DNA of 64,000 nucleotides from Umbelopsis isabellina (GCA_016758905.1 JAEPQZ010000007.1:310001-374000); one strand, 5' to 3'. Counted from the stretch's first letter, positions 1 through 11,428 are shown. Translations and numbers: made by a program. Notes: generated from the sequence alone by a model not told the origin.

Positions 1-400
1 TTGTCTCGACGATCTCACAAATTGCTACAATATGCAGGTATTGGATGATGAGTATCAAGATACTTCCTCAACAGCTGTTTCTTTGCTTCTGGTACTAGTT
101 ACTCACCTCATCCTGGAGCACGTACGGTACGCCGCCACCGTTTTCAAGCTGATGTCTCATATCATCCAGCTGATTCGTTAACTGAATAGTCATGGTTTTT
201 CCAGTGCTAGAGCAAAAATGTTTGAACATTGCTGCTACCAATACTCCTCCAGAGATTCCCAACGCAAAGGAGGTCACGGTTATACCGGGAGTGGTTCTGC
301 CATAAACCTTGATGCGTTCACGAATACTGATTCTCGGTTCCCGAGGATCTGCAGCAAATAAACTGAACTTTGGTTTTGGCCTTGGATGTGGATACGCCAT
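1..400 (-). CDS. Small single-pass membrane protein, 5' part only
   Basis: The ATG is at 400-398 and the first exon (107-400) encodes 98 residues. A GTGAGT donor follows at 106-101, and a TTGTAG acceptor at 26-25 opens a second exon that leaves the window. The N-terminus is basic and proline-rich (AYPHPRPKPKF). One hydrophobic segment lies at about residues 38-60 (TPGITVTSFALGISGG...), followed by a polar helix. This suggests a small membrane-anchored protein, possibly mitochondrial, but I do not recognise the family. It lies on the same strand as CPA1, 428 bp beyond the CPA1 stop. Confidence 0.6.
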
Positions 401-827
401 TGCCTATTAGTGCAGTCAGTTTCCTTTGTTGATGCTGCCCTGGTTGATTCGAGATACTTTAGTGAGAGCTACAGAGAAAATTTGAGGGAAGGCGTATGTC
501 ACGTGTCGTATGAGGTCGATTATCATCGGGTATTGAGAACGGTTAATGGATGCAAATGATCAGTTCTTAATAGGCCCACAACATATACTGACAACTGCAA
601 AACTGGCTTCTATCAATTCAAATCTTACATCGTCGCTTAGCGACACCTTGCATCTTTCATATATGGTCACATAAGATGTTTATTTAATAGATGGATAATG
701 ATGTTTAATATTTAACAAAACAGAAAATAGAAAGCAAAGCGCAAGAGCAAGAGCAAGAATGCATTGTGTCTAGCTCTTGGCAAAAAGAAAATCAATGGTG
801 ATTTACGATCACACCTGGCTGTTTGGC
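401..827. other. Intergenic, no gene seen
   Basis: This stretch lies between the CPA1 stop and the next minus-strand start. It should hold the CPA1 3' UTR and the promoter of the small membrane protein. No RNA gene or repeat was seen. Confidence 0.5.
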
Positions 828-2233
828 TTAGGCATATGCAGCAACAGGAGTAGCAGTCTCTTCGGAAATGGCAGAGGCTGGGATAGTAGAGTTCTTACTC
901 TTTTCAGCACGAACGGCTTGCAAGAAGTCATGGAAAAGATACTCAGTGTCTTGAGGTCCACCCTTAGCTTCAGGATGGAACTGGACAGAGAAGATAGGAC
1001 GAGTCTCATGACGGATACCTTCGTTGGAGCCATCGTTGGCATTGACGAAGAATCGCTTCCAGCCCTTGGGCATGTTACGGTCATCCAAAGCATAACCATG
1101 GTTTTGGGAAGTGATGTGGCAACGGCCGTTATCAACACAGATAGCGGGTTGGTTGTGGCCACGGTTACCGAAAGGCAGCTTGTAGGTCTTCAAGCCAGCG
1201 GCCATGCCGAGAAGAAGGTTACCCATGCAGATACCAAAGATAGGCTTGTTCCAGGTGTCAATGGCAACCTTCAAGTGGTTGACAGTCTCGGTACACATAG
1301 TAGGGCTACCAGGACCATTAGAGATGAAAAGGCCATCAAATTGGTCTTTGACCTTGTTGAAGTCGTAGTCCCAAGGAAGAACAGTGACAGCAGCGCCACG
1401 AGCGGCGAGGCAGCGCAAAATGTTCTGCTTGACACCACAATCAACAACAGCGATCTTGACATCACCAGATGTGTTGTAGTGAAGTGGGACCTTGGTAGAG
1501 ACGCGAGCTACCAAATTCTCTTTGTTGGGGTCAGGGAAGGCAATGCTCTCAGAAGAATTGTCAACAAGGGCATCGTTGCCAACAGCAATCTTGGAAAGAG
1601 TAGAACCTTGTTCTCTCAACAAGTGAACAATCGCACGAGTGTCGACACCGCTGACGGCAGGAACACCGAAACGTTGACACCATTGGCCAAGAGACTCAAC
1701 AGCAGTCCAGTGAGAGTACTGAGTGGCATAGTCGTTCACAATGATACCTTGAACCTGAATACGATCAGATTCAAAATACTTGAGAAGACCAAATTCGTCC
1801 TTGGTTTCACCGGGAACACCATAGTTACCTACAAGCGGGTGAGAGGGAAATTTAGGGACTAGTTTCAAAAAATTACTTTATCGGAGTCACTCTGATACGT
1901 ACCAATGAGAGGCTGGGTGAATACAAGAATTTGACCAGTGTAAGATGGGTCAGTCATGGACTCGGGATAACCGGCTACTGAAGTAGTGAACACGGCTTCG
2001 CCAAAGACAGACTTATCAGCTCCAAAGGAAGTACCATTGAAGACTTGGCCAGATGACAGTCTCAAAGAAGCAGGAGTAGCATCCTTGTTAAAGTATTGGA
2101 AAGGACTAACTGGTTGGGAAACAGGGGTGTCAGAGACAGCAGCGAATCCACGAACAGCAAGGAGGCTATAGCCATTCTTGGGAAACATGGTTGGGCGCAA
2201 AGCGGCTTGAGCAAACTTGGTAAGTACAGGCAT
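828..2233 (-). CDS. CPA1: Carbamoyl-phosphate synthase, arginine-specific small (glutaminase) subunit
   Basis: This subunit hydrolyses glutamine and passes ammonia to the large subunit to make carbamoyl phosphate for arginine. It has two exons, 1903-2233 and 828-1828, joined across a 74-nt intron (GTACGT...TTGTAG) for 443 residues. The Ala/Arg-rich N-terminus ([17 protein letters not shown]) looks like a mitochondrial presequence. Next come the CPSase small-chain domain ([20 protein letters not shown]) and a class I glutamine amidotransferase domain with the nucleophile Cys in FGICMGN and the partner His/Glu in FHPEAKGGP. Asn replaces the His that often follows the nucleophile motif (GICxGH); the Cys itself is present. 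The leader carries an attenuator-peptide uORF (separate entry), which fixes the identity as the arginine enzyme rather than the pyrimidine one. Confidence 0.95.
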
Positions 2234-2294
2234 TTTTGTTGTTTTGAAGATAATTGAGTGGTTGATTGAAGAAGTTTGATAGTTGTTGGTTTAA

Positions 2295-2457
2295 TTAATT
2301 GGCACCAGAGGACTTCCAGACTGTGAAAGGGGAGGAAAGAATGGGTCAATATCAGACGTTGCCGATGATATGATCGAGACATTGATATTAAAAATGGTAA
2401 CATACTATGATCGCAAATGTAATCGGCAGAGTTCTTTTCGTGAGCGTGAATATACAT
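2295..2457 (-). promoter_or_regulatory. Arginine attenuator peptide uORF, split by an intron
   Basis: In the CPA1 leader an ATG at 2457-2455 opens an exon to 2406. A GTATGT donor follows at 2405, and a pyrimidine-rich CACAG acceptor ends at 2321. Splicing this 85-nt intron joins a phase-1 codon and gives a 25-codon peptide ending at TAA 2297-2295, 61 nt before the CPA1 ATG. Its core reads ADYICDHIWKSS, matching the known fungal attenuator peptide (yeast CPA1 core DYISDHIWK; Neurospora arg-2 DYLSDHLW) in sequence, length and position. In those systems the peptide stalls terminating ribosomes when arginine is high. The uORF ATG context (TTTAC before ATG) is weak, which fits leaky scanning. There is no ATG between the uORF stop and the CPA1 start. 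Confidence 0.88.
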
Positions 2458-2729
2458 GTAAAGAGCTAGTAAGTCTCTTTTCTTATGATAGTTGATCTAT
2501 AACACGAGATCAAAAGGGAGTTTTTGAGAAGATAAATTCGCAAAGTGAGAAGAAGAAAGAGCAAAGACTTCGGAAGTTCGATGCCTTTTTAAAGATGGAC
2601 GAGAAATTTTGCTAGAAAATGACACACTTTGAGATAACGTAAAAAATTTCATTGGCCGACTGATAATCTCTGTGACTGCGAATATGACACCCATCAACAA
2701 AATAACACTGTCGCCAGCTAGCCAGGCAG

Positions 2730-2760
<31 letters not shown>

Positions 2761-3018
2761 CCAAATTCCAAACTCACCTCGTGCAGGAAAACACGTGAGT
2801 CCTGGGACTCTCTGCTGTACCTGCCCTTGCCTTGTACAACAGCTCATCTTGACGCTTCTGGCCCGCCCACAAAATTTGCAATCACTGAAACGCAGAACCT
2901 GGCTTGGCTTGTGTTCATTATACCCCCCCCCGCTTCCATCTGTCAGTTTTTACTCCTCGTATACCAGTTCAAATATACATCAGTCGTATACCTCCCCCAT
3001 CCACGCCGCTGAGTCTCA
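2458..3018. other. Divergent promoter region between CPA1 and kinesin
   Basis: This holds the transcription start of CPA1 on one strand and of kinesin-1 on the other. No clear TGACTC site was seen on the CPA1 side. The kinesin side carries a CCAG microsatellite, a short C8 run at 2925-2932 and a pyrimidine-rich stretch before the ATG. Confidence 0.4.
2720..2762. repeat. CCAG tetranucleotide microsatellite
   Basis: About eight consecutive CCAG units, with slightly degenerate copies at the left edge, sit about 260 bp upstream of the kinesin start. Confidence 0.85.
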
Positions 3019-6000
3019 ATGTCAGGAAATAACATCAAAGTCGTTTGCCGCTTTCGACCACAAAATTCAATTGAATTGAGGGAGGGCGGTGTACCCATCG
3101 TGGATGTCACAGATGGCGTTTCCGTGCAACTCAAGGTTCGTGTGATTCGCTTGCTAGCTCCCCGACCTGTACAATACCGATTTTTTGGTTTGAGTCTAAT
3201 TTCTTCACTCAGGGCAGAGAAACTCAAGATATGTTCGCCTTTGATAAAGTCTTTGGCATGGAAACAGAGCAACAAGAAATTTTCGAATATTCAATCAAGT
3301 CAATTGTAGATGGTGAGGACTGGGGAAATAATGGATACACATTATGGATTTGATTGGGTCTATGGTGGTGGATTTTTATTTTTTTTTTGGAAAATTTCGT
3401 GCTGATCTCGTTCTTCTTCTTGCAAAAGATGTTGTGGCCGGCTATAACGGCACAGTGTTTGCTTACGGTCAAACCGGTTCTGGTAAAACGTTCACAATGA
3501 TGGTAAATATTTGTTTTCTAAAAGATGAGAGATATGTTTGTTCTGGTCCATTCATGCAGCTTTTCGCGAATTTTTATTAGGGCTCCGATATCGATGATGA
3601 ACGGAATAAGGGTATTATCCCACGTATCGTCGAACAAATTTTCCAAAGTATCTTGATGGCTCCGGCCAACATGGAATTCACCGTCAAGGTTTCTTACATG
3701 GAAATTTATATGGAGAAAGTTCGCGATTTGCTCAATCGTAAGTACAATGACATTATCATGATTGTGTTAGCATGTTACAACACCTTCAACGCCACGTATC
3801 GCATAATTAATCACATGAGAAAATTACAGCTTCACAGGATAATCTACCTATCCATGAAGATAAGTTGAAAGGCGTTTATGTAAAAGGACTTTTGGAAGTC
3901 TATGTTGCGTCTACCGAAGAGGTATTCGAGGTCATGCGACGCGGAGGAAATGCCAGAGTGGTAGCCTACACAAGCAAGTATCTTGACAGGCGTTGGTTTT
4001 CTGTTGTTGGCGGCTGTCTAACCCGTTGTTACTAGACATGAACGCCGAGAGTTCTCGATCGCATTCCATTGTTCAGATTACCATCACCCAGAAGAATTTG
4101 GACACGGGAGCGGCAAAATCCGGTAAATTGTATTTGGTGGATTTGGCTGGTTCAGAAAAGGTTGGCAAGACTGGTGCATCTGGTCAGACCTTGGAAGAAG
4201 CCAAGAAAATCAACAAGTCCCTTACCGCTTTGGGAATGGTCATTAACAATCTTACAGATGGCAAGGTAAATTATTGTACTACACGCATTCACTGGCACCA
4301 ATCTGCATTTAAGGCTAATGTTATGGGTTTAAAACTACTATAGTCAAGCCATATTCCGTATCGTGATAGTAAATTGACTCGTATTCTGCAAGAATCTTTG
4401 GGAGGAAATTCTAGAACTACCTTGATCATCAATTGTTCACCATCATCTTATAACGAACAAGAAACTTTGAGTACTCTGCGCTTTGGTATTCGAGCAAAGA
4501 CCATCAAAAACAAAGCCAAAGTCAATGTGGATCTTTCGCCTGCCGAGCTCAAAGCTCTTCTTAAGAGGGTTAAAGCCGAAGCCGTTACTTATCAGCAATA
4601 TATCTCAGCACTTGAAGGGGAAATTGGCATCTGGCGCCAGGGTGGCCAAGTTCCCGAAGCCAGCTGGGTCACCATGGAGCGGGCTGCTAAGAACGACTTA
4701 CCACAAGCCGTACCGCAGCAAGCCACAGCGCCTGCATTCAAGCCCATCGTTAGCGATGATTCCCGACCGGCCACACCAGCATTAGTTTTGGAAAAAGATG
4801 AAAGAGAAGAATTTTTGCGAAGGGAGAATGAGCTCATGGATCAAATTGCCGAAAAGGTACAGAAAGAATGCGAACAGATTTTCTAATTATAAACGATTGC
4901 TAAAATTTGTTTTGTACGTCCAACAGGAAACTGACCTGGCTAATGGGGAAAAGTTGGTGGCAACCATTACAGAGGAGCTCAACTACCTCAAAGACCAGGA
5001 CAAGAACCTTACAACAGAGAACCAAGCCATGTCCAGCGAGCTTAATGATGTTAAACATCAATTACAAAAGATTTCTTATGAGAGCAAGGAGAGTGCCATT
5101 ACAGTGGAATCTCTGAGAGAGACCAATCAAGAACTTCAGGCTGAGCTTGAAGAACTCAAGAAAAGTTTGACTGCCATGCGATCAGCACAAAAAGTCAATG
5201 TTGATGAGGAAAAAATAAAACGAAAAGCAGATAAAATGGCTGAAATGATGGCTGGTTTTGATCCATCGGTAAGTTGGACAGGCGGTGACATTCTGATGCT
5301 TATACGTAATTCCTAATTAATGTCTGTAACAGGGCGAGATTTCTGAGAAAGAAAAACAAATCCGCGATGCCTTGTACAAATTTGATCTAGAAAAGTCTTC
5401 GGGCCCTATCTCGTTGGAAGATATTGCTCAACTTCGTAAAGAGCTTTCCGATTCCAAATCCATGCTTGAACAACATGAAAATCTCATCAAGAATTTAAGT
5501 GAGGATAAGGAAGGATTGGAATCCAAGCGCACTGACTTGGAAACTAGACTTACGTCTTTGGAGATGGAGTATGAGGAGCTGTTAGATAAGACCATTGCTG
5601 AAGAAGAGGAAGCCTTTAACCGCAATACTGACATTGCTGAGACCATCTCTGAGCTCAAGGTTAAGCTTGAGCATCAATACGCCTCCAAGAAGGAGCTGCA
5701 ACAAAAGGAGATTGAGGAACTCAAGAAAGAGGTCGAACGTAAAAATGAAGAGTATCAAAAGCTCAGCACCGCCATGTCTGATCTCAAGCGAGCAAACGAG
5801 GAGTTGCAATCGGCCATCGCAAGCAAGCCTTCTTCTACTGGCTCAATGAGCGAGAAGGAAAAGGATTTAGAAAGGATGCGCAAATCCATGGCCCAACAAT
5901 TAGCTGATTTTGAAGTTATGAAAAAAGCCCTTATGAGAGATCTTCAGAACCGATGCGAAAAGGTTGTGGAGTTGGAAATCTCATTAGATGAAACTAGAGA

Positions 6001-6589
6001 GCAATATAACAATGCTCTTCGCGCAAGTAATAATAAGGCTCAGCAAAAGAAGATGGCGTTCTTGGAGCGTAATCTGGAACAGCTGACCAATGTGCAAAAA
6101 CAATTGGTTGAACAGAACTCTACTCTCAAGAAAGAAGTGGCTTTGGCTGAAAGAAAGCTAACGGCAAGAAATGAACGTATTCAAAGTTTGGAGACTTTGT
6201 TGCAGGATGCCCAAGAGCGATTAATTAGTCAAAATCAAAAGTACGTATTTTGTCAACGAAGGACTTGCTCTGCATAAGTCATATACTAACAAATGCAAAT
6301 CGTTCAACTAGGTTTGAAGCACAGTTGCAAGCTGTTCGCGAACGACTGGAACAAGCAAGAACACAAAAGAGCCAGAATGCTATGGCTGCGTTGAACTTTG
6401 GTCGCATTGCCAAACCGCTCCGGGGTGGAGGTGCTGTGGCTGACAGGTAAGCAAAAAGTTTTGTCTTGGCAGCATCTATACCTGCACACATTTTTGAACC
6501 TCATTCGAAACCACAGTGAACCAGCGGCAGGCAACAGTGCAGCTGAAAAGAGAGATAAGCGAACTTCATGGCTCCCTGGTTTCCGATAA
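3019..6589 (+). CDS. Kinesin-1 heavy chain (conventional kinesin)
   Basis: Plus-end microtubule motor for long-range organelle transport in hyphae. Eleven exons: 3019-3135, 3213-3312, 3429-3502, 3581-3737, 3830-3973, 4036-4265, 4344-4856, 4927-5268, 5333-6240, 6312-6446 and 6517-6589, giving 930 residues, the usual size for fungal kinesin-1. The motor domain (about 1-330) has the P-loop GQTGSGKT, switch [10 protein letters not shown], switch II DLAGSEK and the microtubule-binding [12 protein letters not shown] long coiled-coil stalk with heptads follows to about residue 850, then a basic tail ([10 protein letters not shown]) that resembles the autoinhibitory and cargo region. Intron 5 (3974-4035) uses a GC-AG pair (GCAAGT...CTAG); the flanking residues YT/NMNAES are conserved, so this is unlikely to be an error. 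Confidence 0.97.
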
Positions 6590-8923
6590 GATGTACCTGT
6601 ACCACGGCTGCTTGAAATTTTTTTGAATTTCTGTTTTGATTTGCGAATATCGAGTTACCAATCCTCATTCTGGAAGACCACGAAAGTAGATGGCTTTCAC
6701 ATTTCAACTTCTTGTATTCAGTGCACAATGTCTTCTTGTATTTCCTGTGCAAGTGTCTACTCCATCTTTTACCCTTGTTCTATACCTGCTCTATAGTCTT
6801 AAAAGATCAAAAACCTTTCGTCGAAGCCTTTTCATTCTTCTTTTATTATATTTATTAAGTAGATTACTCTATACTGATAATAACAAGAGCAAAGTTGTTT
6901 TAAAATACGAGACACTGATAAGATAGTATATGCGTGCAGTGTTTTATACTAGAGGACTGATATCTGCCGAGAAGCAATGCGCGGCCCTGTCTCATTGATG
7001 CACCAACAACTCACCAATTTTCCATCTCGAAAGAGCTACATCTCGAGTACGCTATGACGTGTCGCATGTGGTATTTGGACCATGGAATGACGAATAAAAG
7101 TGACTGTTCGAAAAGGATGCGAGTGAAGTAGTGCGATGAATTTAGGCTGGTCATTTCGGCGTCCGAGCTATTGGCATGATCCGGGTCCCCCACAAACCGA
7201 AAACTGTTGTTGGTGTGCATGGTAACAACGCAATATTGTTTCGAATGATATGATACTGAACAGGGAATAAAACGAAACCAGACAAATGGCGGATGTACCG
7301 ACCGGTCTCAAAGTAATCAGTGTCAAAACTGACAACCAGTTGAATGTGATTGGACCGTGTTACCATGTCCATAAGGACCATGTTCCAACTCGTATAATTT
7401 ACTCCTTGGACTAGTTTTCATGATACCGGCTAAGTGACAAGGAAAAACACTAATTTTTGGAACCCAAAATAGCAAATTATAGCGCTTCGGCGATCAAGAT
7501 GTGTAGATCGCTGCAACGGGTACTACGGAGCTCGAGAACGCTCAGCCCTGATGTCCGCCTGTAGCTTCATTAAAGAGGCGAGAATATTCCGCAGTTGTCG
7601 TCATATTATATTTTTAAAGAAATACGAAATATGCTATGCGAATATAGTTTTTGCAGTTTACACCAGAGTAAGCAGTAGTTTATTTGCATTGTAGCGAATA
7701 GTAATGCTCAACGAAGTGAAACTGGTACAAAACTATAACTATAAGAAGGTTTTATACACTGCCATTCAGAAACAAGAAACAAAGTTAGATACTCAGAAGA
7801 AGTAAGAATTTTCACGAAAATGAAACTTTTTGTCCAAACAATTTTTGCCGCTCAACATACATCTACCGTTCATAAGGTATTTCCGTGTTTCCCATAGTTA
7901 TCTTTATTGCATAATCTCAGAATCGATGTCTATGCACTTGGCTATGCATCTGGCTTGCACCATGCCATGCACCCATGGTCCCATGTCTTGTGCTTGGCAT
8001 TCTCGAGCGATTTTTTGGTGGCAACGGATGACATTCAATTCACCAATTGCCCATGGCTATGTTTCAGGTCTGAAATTAATTGGGGGAATACTAAGGTTGG
8101 CTGAGTTGTACCTGGCCACACGGTTTCCATGTGTACGCTAAATAAGATTAACGCTAAAATAGGGATTAAGAAGAAGAAAAGAAAGAGCAAGAAGAAAAAA
8201 AATCTCTATGTTATGCAACATGTCAAAAAGATATGTGCTACGTATCATTAATAGCATCATGGATAGCTTAAAATCCCATTGTTCAACCAAAGCGGATCAA
8301 CAAAATTTTTAACAAATTAATTGGTCAAAACGTTTACTGTGCGACATATTTCGCGAGTGCCTGAATTTTTCTTACACAGGACCCATGATATTTCCGATGC
8401 TGGTTTCAATCCGCGCGAAGGGAGTAGAATATTGGTACTGAGGAACATGATGAATCATCACGTCGAAAAAAATCGTTGGTGTTGGTGTTGGTTTGGTGTT
8501 CGTTTCCTTTGTGCCAGCAAAATATACATGATTACTTAGGATCAGTCATGAAGAGTAGCAAGACGTGCAATGTAGCACAAGTTTCACTGTTGTAGCACAA
8601 AACCCACATTTCATGACTTGATGTTTATTAAATTGATCGTGCGTACTAGAGTATCAGTGCCTGAACTTCTTTTGGTATATACGACCCGTCAGACAAGGGA
8701 ACTTTGGGAGCCCGAGAAAAGATGCTTCGTTAATCTGTGTCTAGAATGTTTTTTGTCTGAAACCAAAACAGATTGCTTCTGTGGAACAAATTGTTTACCC
8801 CTTTGTCGCCAATTATAAAAAGGTGGCTCTCTTACGAAGCAAATTCTTTTCAGATACATCTTTCATTACTCTCCCTTCACACTCACTTTCCTTTTTCACC
8901 CCATACTTTCATTTCAAACAAAG
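6590..8923. other. 2.3-kb gene-poor interval
   Basis: No convincing gene is seen. Short ORFs here lack domains, splice partners or codon structure. The left part should hold the kinesin 3' UTR. The last 110 bp form a strong-looking promoter for the lyase (separate entry). A 7-bp-period GTTGGTGT run lies near 8477-8496. Sequence near 7930-8040 is rich in CATG/CCATGG motifs without a readable gene. Confidence 0.4.
8814..8820 (+). promoter_or_regulatory. TATA box of the lyase gene
   Basis: TATAAAA lies 104 bp before the ATG at 8924 and is followed by a C/T-rich leader (ACTCTCCCTTCACACTCAC). This arrangement is typical of strongly expressed fungal genes. Confidence 0.55.
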
Positions 8924-9856
8924 ATGCACTTCTCTGCCGCATTCACTGCCATCATCGCCACTTGGGCTGCCACGGTTGCCGCTGCTCCAGCTAAGAGCAG
9001 CGGTAGTGCCACCCACTCTGCTAGCAGCTCTGGTAGCTCTTCCGCCCCTAGCGGCGGTAGCAAGGCTAGCAGCTGGGCTTACAATAACTTCAATGGCGAA
9101 AACGATAAGTCCTGGAAAGCACAATGGAACGTCAACCAATGGGCTTATCCTCAACCCGGTGCCAAGTCTGATTCCAACCAGAACTTGAACTTGGTTCCCA
9201 ACCCTACCAACTCTAGCGAGCAAGTTATGAAGATTGCTTACCCTGCTGGCTCATGGAACCCTGCTGACTCCAACACCATTGGTGGTGTTGGTTTCTATGC
9301 CACTCCTATTGAAATCCCATCTTCTGCCGACCAAATCACTTTCACCTATGATGCTTACTTCCCTAAGGGATTTGACTTCAACAAGGGTGGTAAGTTGATG
9401 GGCCTGTATGGTGGCCACTCTGACTGCTCTGGTGGTAACAGTGCCGCTTCCTGCTTCTCTACTCGCTTTATGTGGAGAAGCTCCGGAGCCGGTGAAGTCT
9501 ACGCTTACCTCGACAAGGACAAGCAAGTCGACAACTTCTGCACTGAGTCTGGAGTCATCTGTAATGATGACTATGGTGACAGTCTTGGCCGTGGTAGCTT
9601 CAACTGGGGTACCGGTCAGTGGAATACTGTTACTCAAATTGTCAAACTCAACACTCCCGGAAAGCAAGACGGTACTCTCGAAGTCTCTCACAACGGCAAG
9701 GACATCATCTCCATGAAGAACCTCTACTACCGCGATGCTAAATTTGCAACCACTGGTATTGACTTTGAAACCTTTTTCGGTGGCTCCACTAGCGACTGGG
9801 CCAGTCCCAAGGATCAATATGCCTACTTCAAGGGCTTCAAATTGAGCTGGGAATAA
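8924..9856 (+). CDS. Secreted polysaccharide lyase, PL14/PL20-like
   Basis: Intronless, 310 residues. Residues 1-20 are a signal peptide (MHFSAAFTAIIATWAATVAA), followed by a Ser/Gly-rich linker to about residue 50. The rest is a beta-jelly-roll domain with motifs typical of the PL14/PL20 group: SWNPADS..GGVGFYA, FDFNKGGKLMGLYGG, STRFMWRSSG, and a C-terminal aromatic strand. Such lyases cut uronic-acid polymers (alginate, glucuronan) by beta-elimination outside the cell. In a Mucorales-like host, wall glucuronan is the likely substrate, but this is inference. The four cysteines in the domain could form two disulphides. Codon use is strongly biased to C-ending codons, which suggests high expression. 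Confidence 0.8.
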   Translation: MHFSAAFTAIIATWAATVAAAPAKSSGSATHSASSSGSSSAPSGGSKASSWAYNNFNGENDKSWKAQWNVNQWAYPQPGAKSDSNQNLNLVPNPTNSSEQVMKIAYPAGSWNPADSNTIGGVGFYATPIEIPSSADQITFTYDAYFPKGFDFNKGGKLMGLYGGHSDCSGGNSAASCFSTRFMWRSSGAGEVYAYLDKDKQVDNFCTESGVICNDDYGDSLGRGSFNWGTGQWNTVTQIVKLNTPGKQDGTLEVSHNGKDIISMKNLYYRDAKFATTGIDFETFFGGSTSDWASPKDQYAYFKGFKLSWE

Positions 9857-10248
9857 ATAACCAGCTCTCTCTAAAAATCATATATATAGATAGTTAGTCC
9901 AAAGGATATATCCTTGAAAGCTGGTCTTTCAGTCTACATCCCTAGTGGGTGCATATACACAAAAATAAATTTTAATAGACTCTACCACAGACTTTATATA
10001 TACGTACTGGTTTCATTTTTCTAATGTGCTGCTCACTTGATAATACTGGATACATTTTATTTTCAGTAATGCTCTTGATAAGTTTTTTAATTTATAGAGG
10101 CTTTTAACATATTCCTCAAAAAGTATATACAAGGGCTGTACAGCCCTGCCGGAGAATATTGCCAAGTTGTGCAGCATGGCTTATGTATGCACAATGTCGG
10201 CTACAGTAATGATGGACGATAAATACAAGCATGTTGGAACGAACGTCT
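9857..10248. other. Convergent 3' ends
   Basis: This lies between the lyase stop and the REEP stop on the other strand. It holds AT-rich polyadenylation-type sequence (ATATATAGAT, AAATAAATTT). A perfect 16-bp palindrome, AGGGCTGTACAGCCCT, sits at 10132-10147. Confidence 0.5.
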
Positions 10249-11428
10249 TTAATATAGTGCCGGTGCTGCTGATTGCGAACGTGGTGGTACAAGTGATATG
10301 CCATTGTTGTTTCGAGACCTCTCTACCCATACATCTGATGCAGCCTTGTCCCCGCTTTTGTACATGTTATTATACCTCCGATTAGTGTTGTATCTCTCCT
10401 GCTGTTCTCGGCTGTACTCTCGGTAGCGTGGTCCTCTTAAATTAGTGTGCTCTCGTGTATATGATGAAGGGGATGGCGTGCGTACAGGCAAGCCTTGGTT
10501 AGGAACAGACAGGTTGTGGTCTGGGGTTAAAAATCTCCTATGTTCAGAAGCCTCGAATTTCTTCATCTGAGACTGCGCAAACGGTTCCTGTAGTTCTTGG
10601 ATCGGTCGCCTGGTGTACTTGGTAACTCCAGTACTGGAATCTATCATGTGTTGATTTTTTGATCCCACAAATAGCCGTTGCTTCATGTACATATCCAATA
10701 AAATATGGCTCTACGCAACATGACCAATAGTTAGTATATAATGGTCAGTCTGTCGAAGTGATAAAGGCTTTTTCACGCACCTGTGCAACACCTACTGCTA
10801 ACAGGCTTTCTAACCCTCTATAAGCCCTTTTGCTGACTAACAACACTCTAGTCTTGGCATGAGATTGTATGGTAGCCAAAGCCTCATCTATTTCTGTTTC
10901 ATTCGCAGCCAAGTGCGGATGAATGATTTCATGAAATATCACAGTCGAGCCCTATGGTAGTTAAAAGATTTAGAAATTTGGCCAATTCATAGTGCAATTA
11001 ATTAAAAATATACTGTTGCTAAATTCACAGTTTCAATAAAAATTTCGTATCATGTACCTGTGTTTTCAAGGCTGTTAACCATATCAGGATCAAAAGCTTG
11101 GCCATGCTGTAAAATGGCAGCCTAAATATACAATGGTCAACACCACAATAATAAAAATATCAATACAACCAAAGATGCACGGTTGAACGAGCGTGTACTC
11201 ACCATGACAGAAAAATATCTGTCACAAGCTCAAGCGCCATATAAGCCGCTATGACCATCCAATACATGTTCCAGTGCTCGGCGCCCATTGGATCTCGAGA
11301 CACGTAAACCTTGTAAGTCTGATATGCTGCATACGGATGGACGACGCCTGTCCGTATTAATCGGTACAGGGTGTTTGGAATCATTATAAGAGAAAGTAGA
11401 AAAGAGAGAACAGTGAAAAGCAACCAGC
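10249..11428 (-). CDS. REEP/DP1/HVA22 family ER-shaping membrane protein (first exon unresolved)
   Basis: TB2/DP1/HVA22 proteins insert hairpins into the ER membrane and shape tubules. Exons seen: 11203-11428, 11058-11121, 10781-10951 and 10249-10710. Together they encode two membrane hairpins (LLFTVLSFLLSLIM; TDIFLSWLPFYSMAKLLILIW), then the family's conserved FHEIIHPHLAANETEID helix, then a long Arg/Ser/Asn-rich tail of about 140 residues. The order matches the REEP1-4 subgroup. The first visible exon opens at a TTTAG acceptor (11430-11429) with an in-frame stop upstream, so a short 5' exon with the ATG must lie further up, probably between 11430 and 11539; I could not place it. The gene shares a promoter of about 110 bp with the divergent PNGase gene. 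Confidence 0.85.

Noticed and set aside
777-1862. Long plus-strand ORF (361 codons) opposite CPA1 exon 2
   Set aside because: It is the antisense of a well-conserved enzyme, ends at the intron, and has no domain; codon bias of CPA1 creates it.
2700-2770. CCAG run considered as a regulatory array
   Set aside because: A simple microsatellite explains it.
8395-8415. T-loop-like GGTTTCAATCC, considered as a tRNA B box
   Set aside because: No matching A box or acceptor stem can be formed around it.
9251-9817. Minus-strand ORF opposite the lyase
   Set aside because: Antisense shadow of a highly biased gene, with no domain or promoter.
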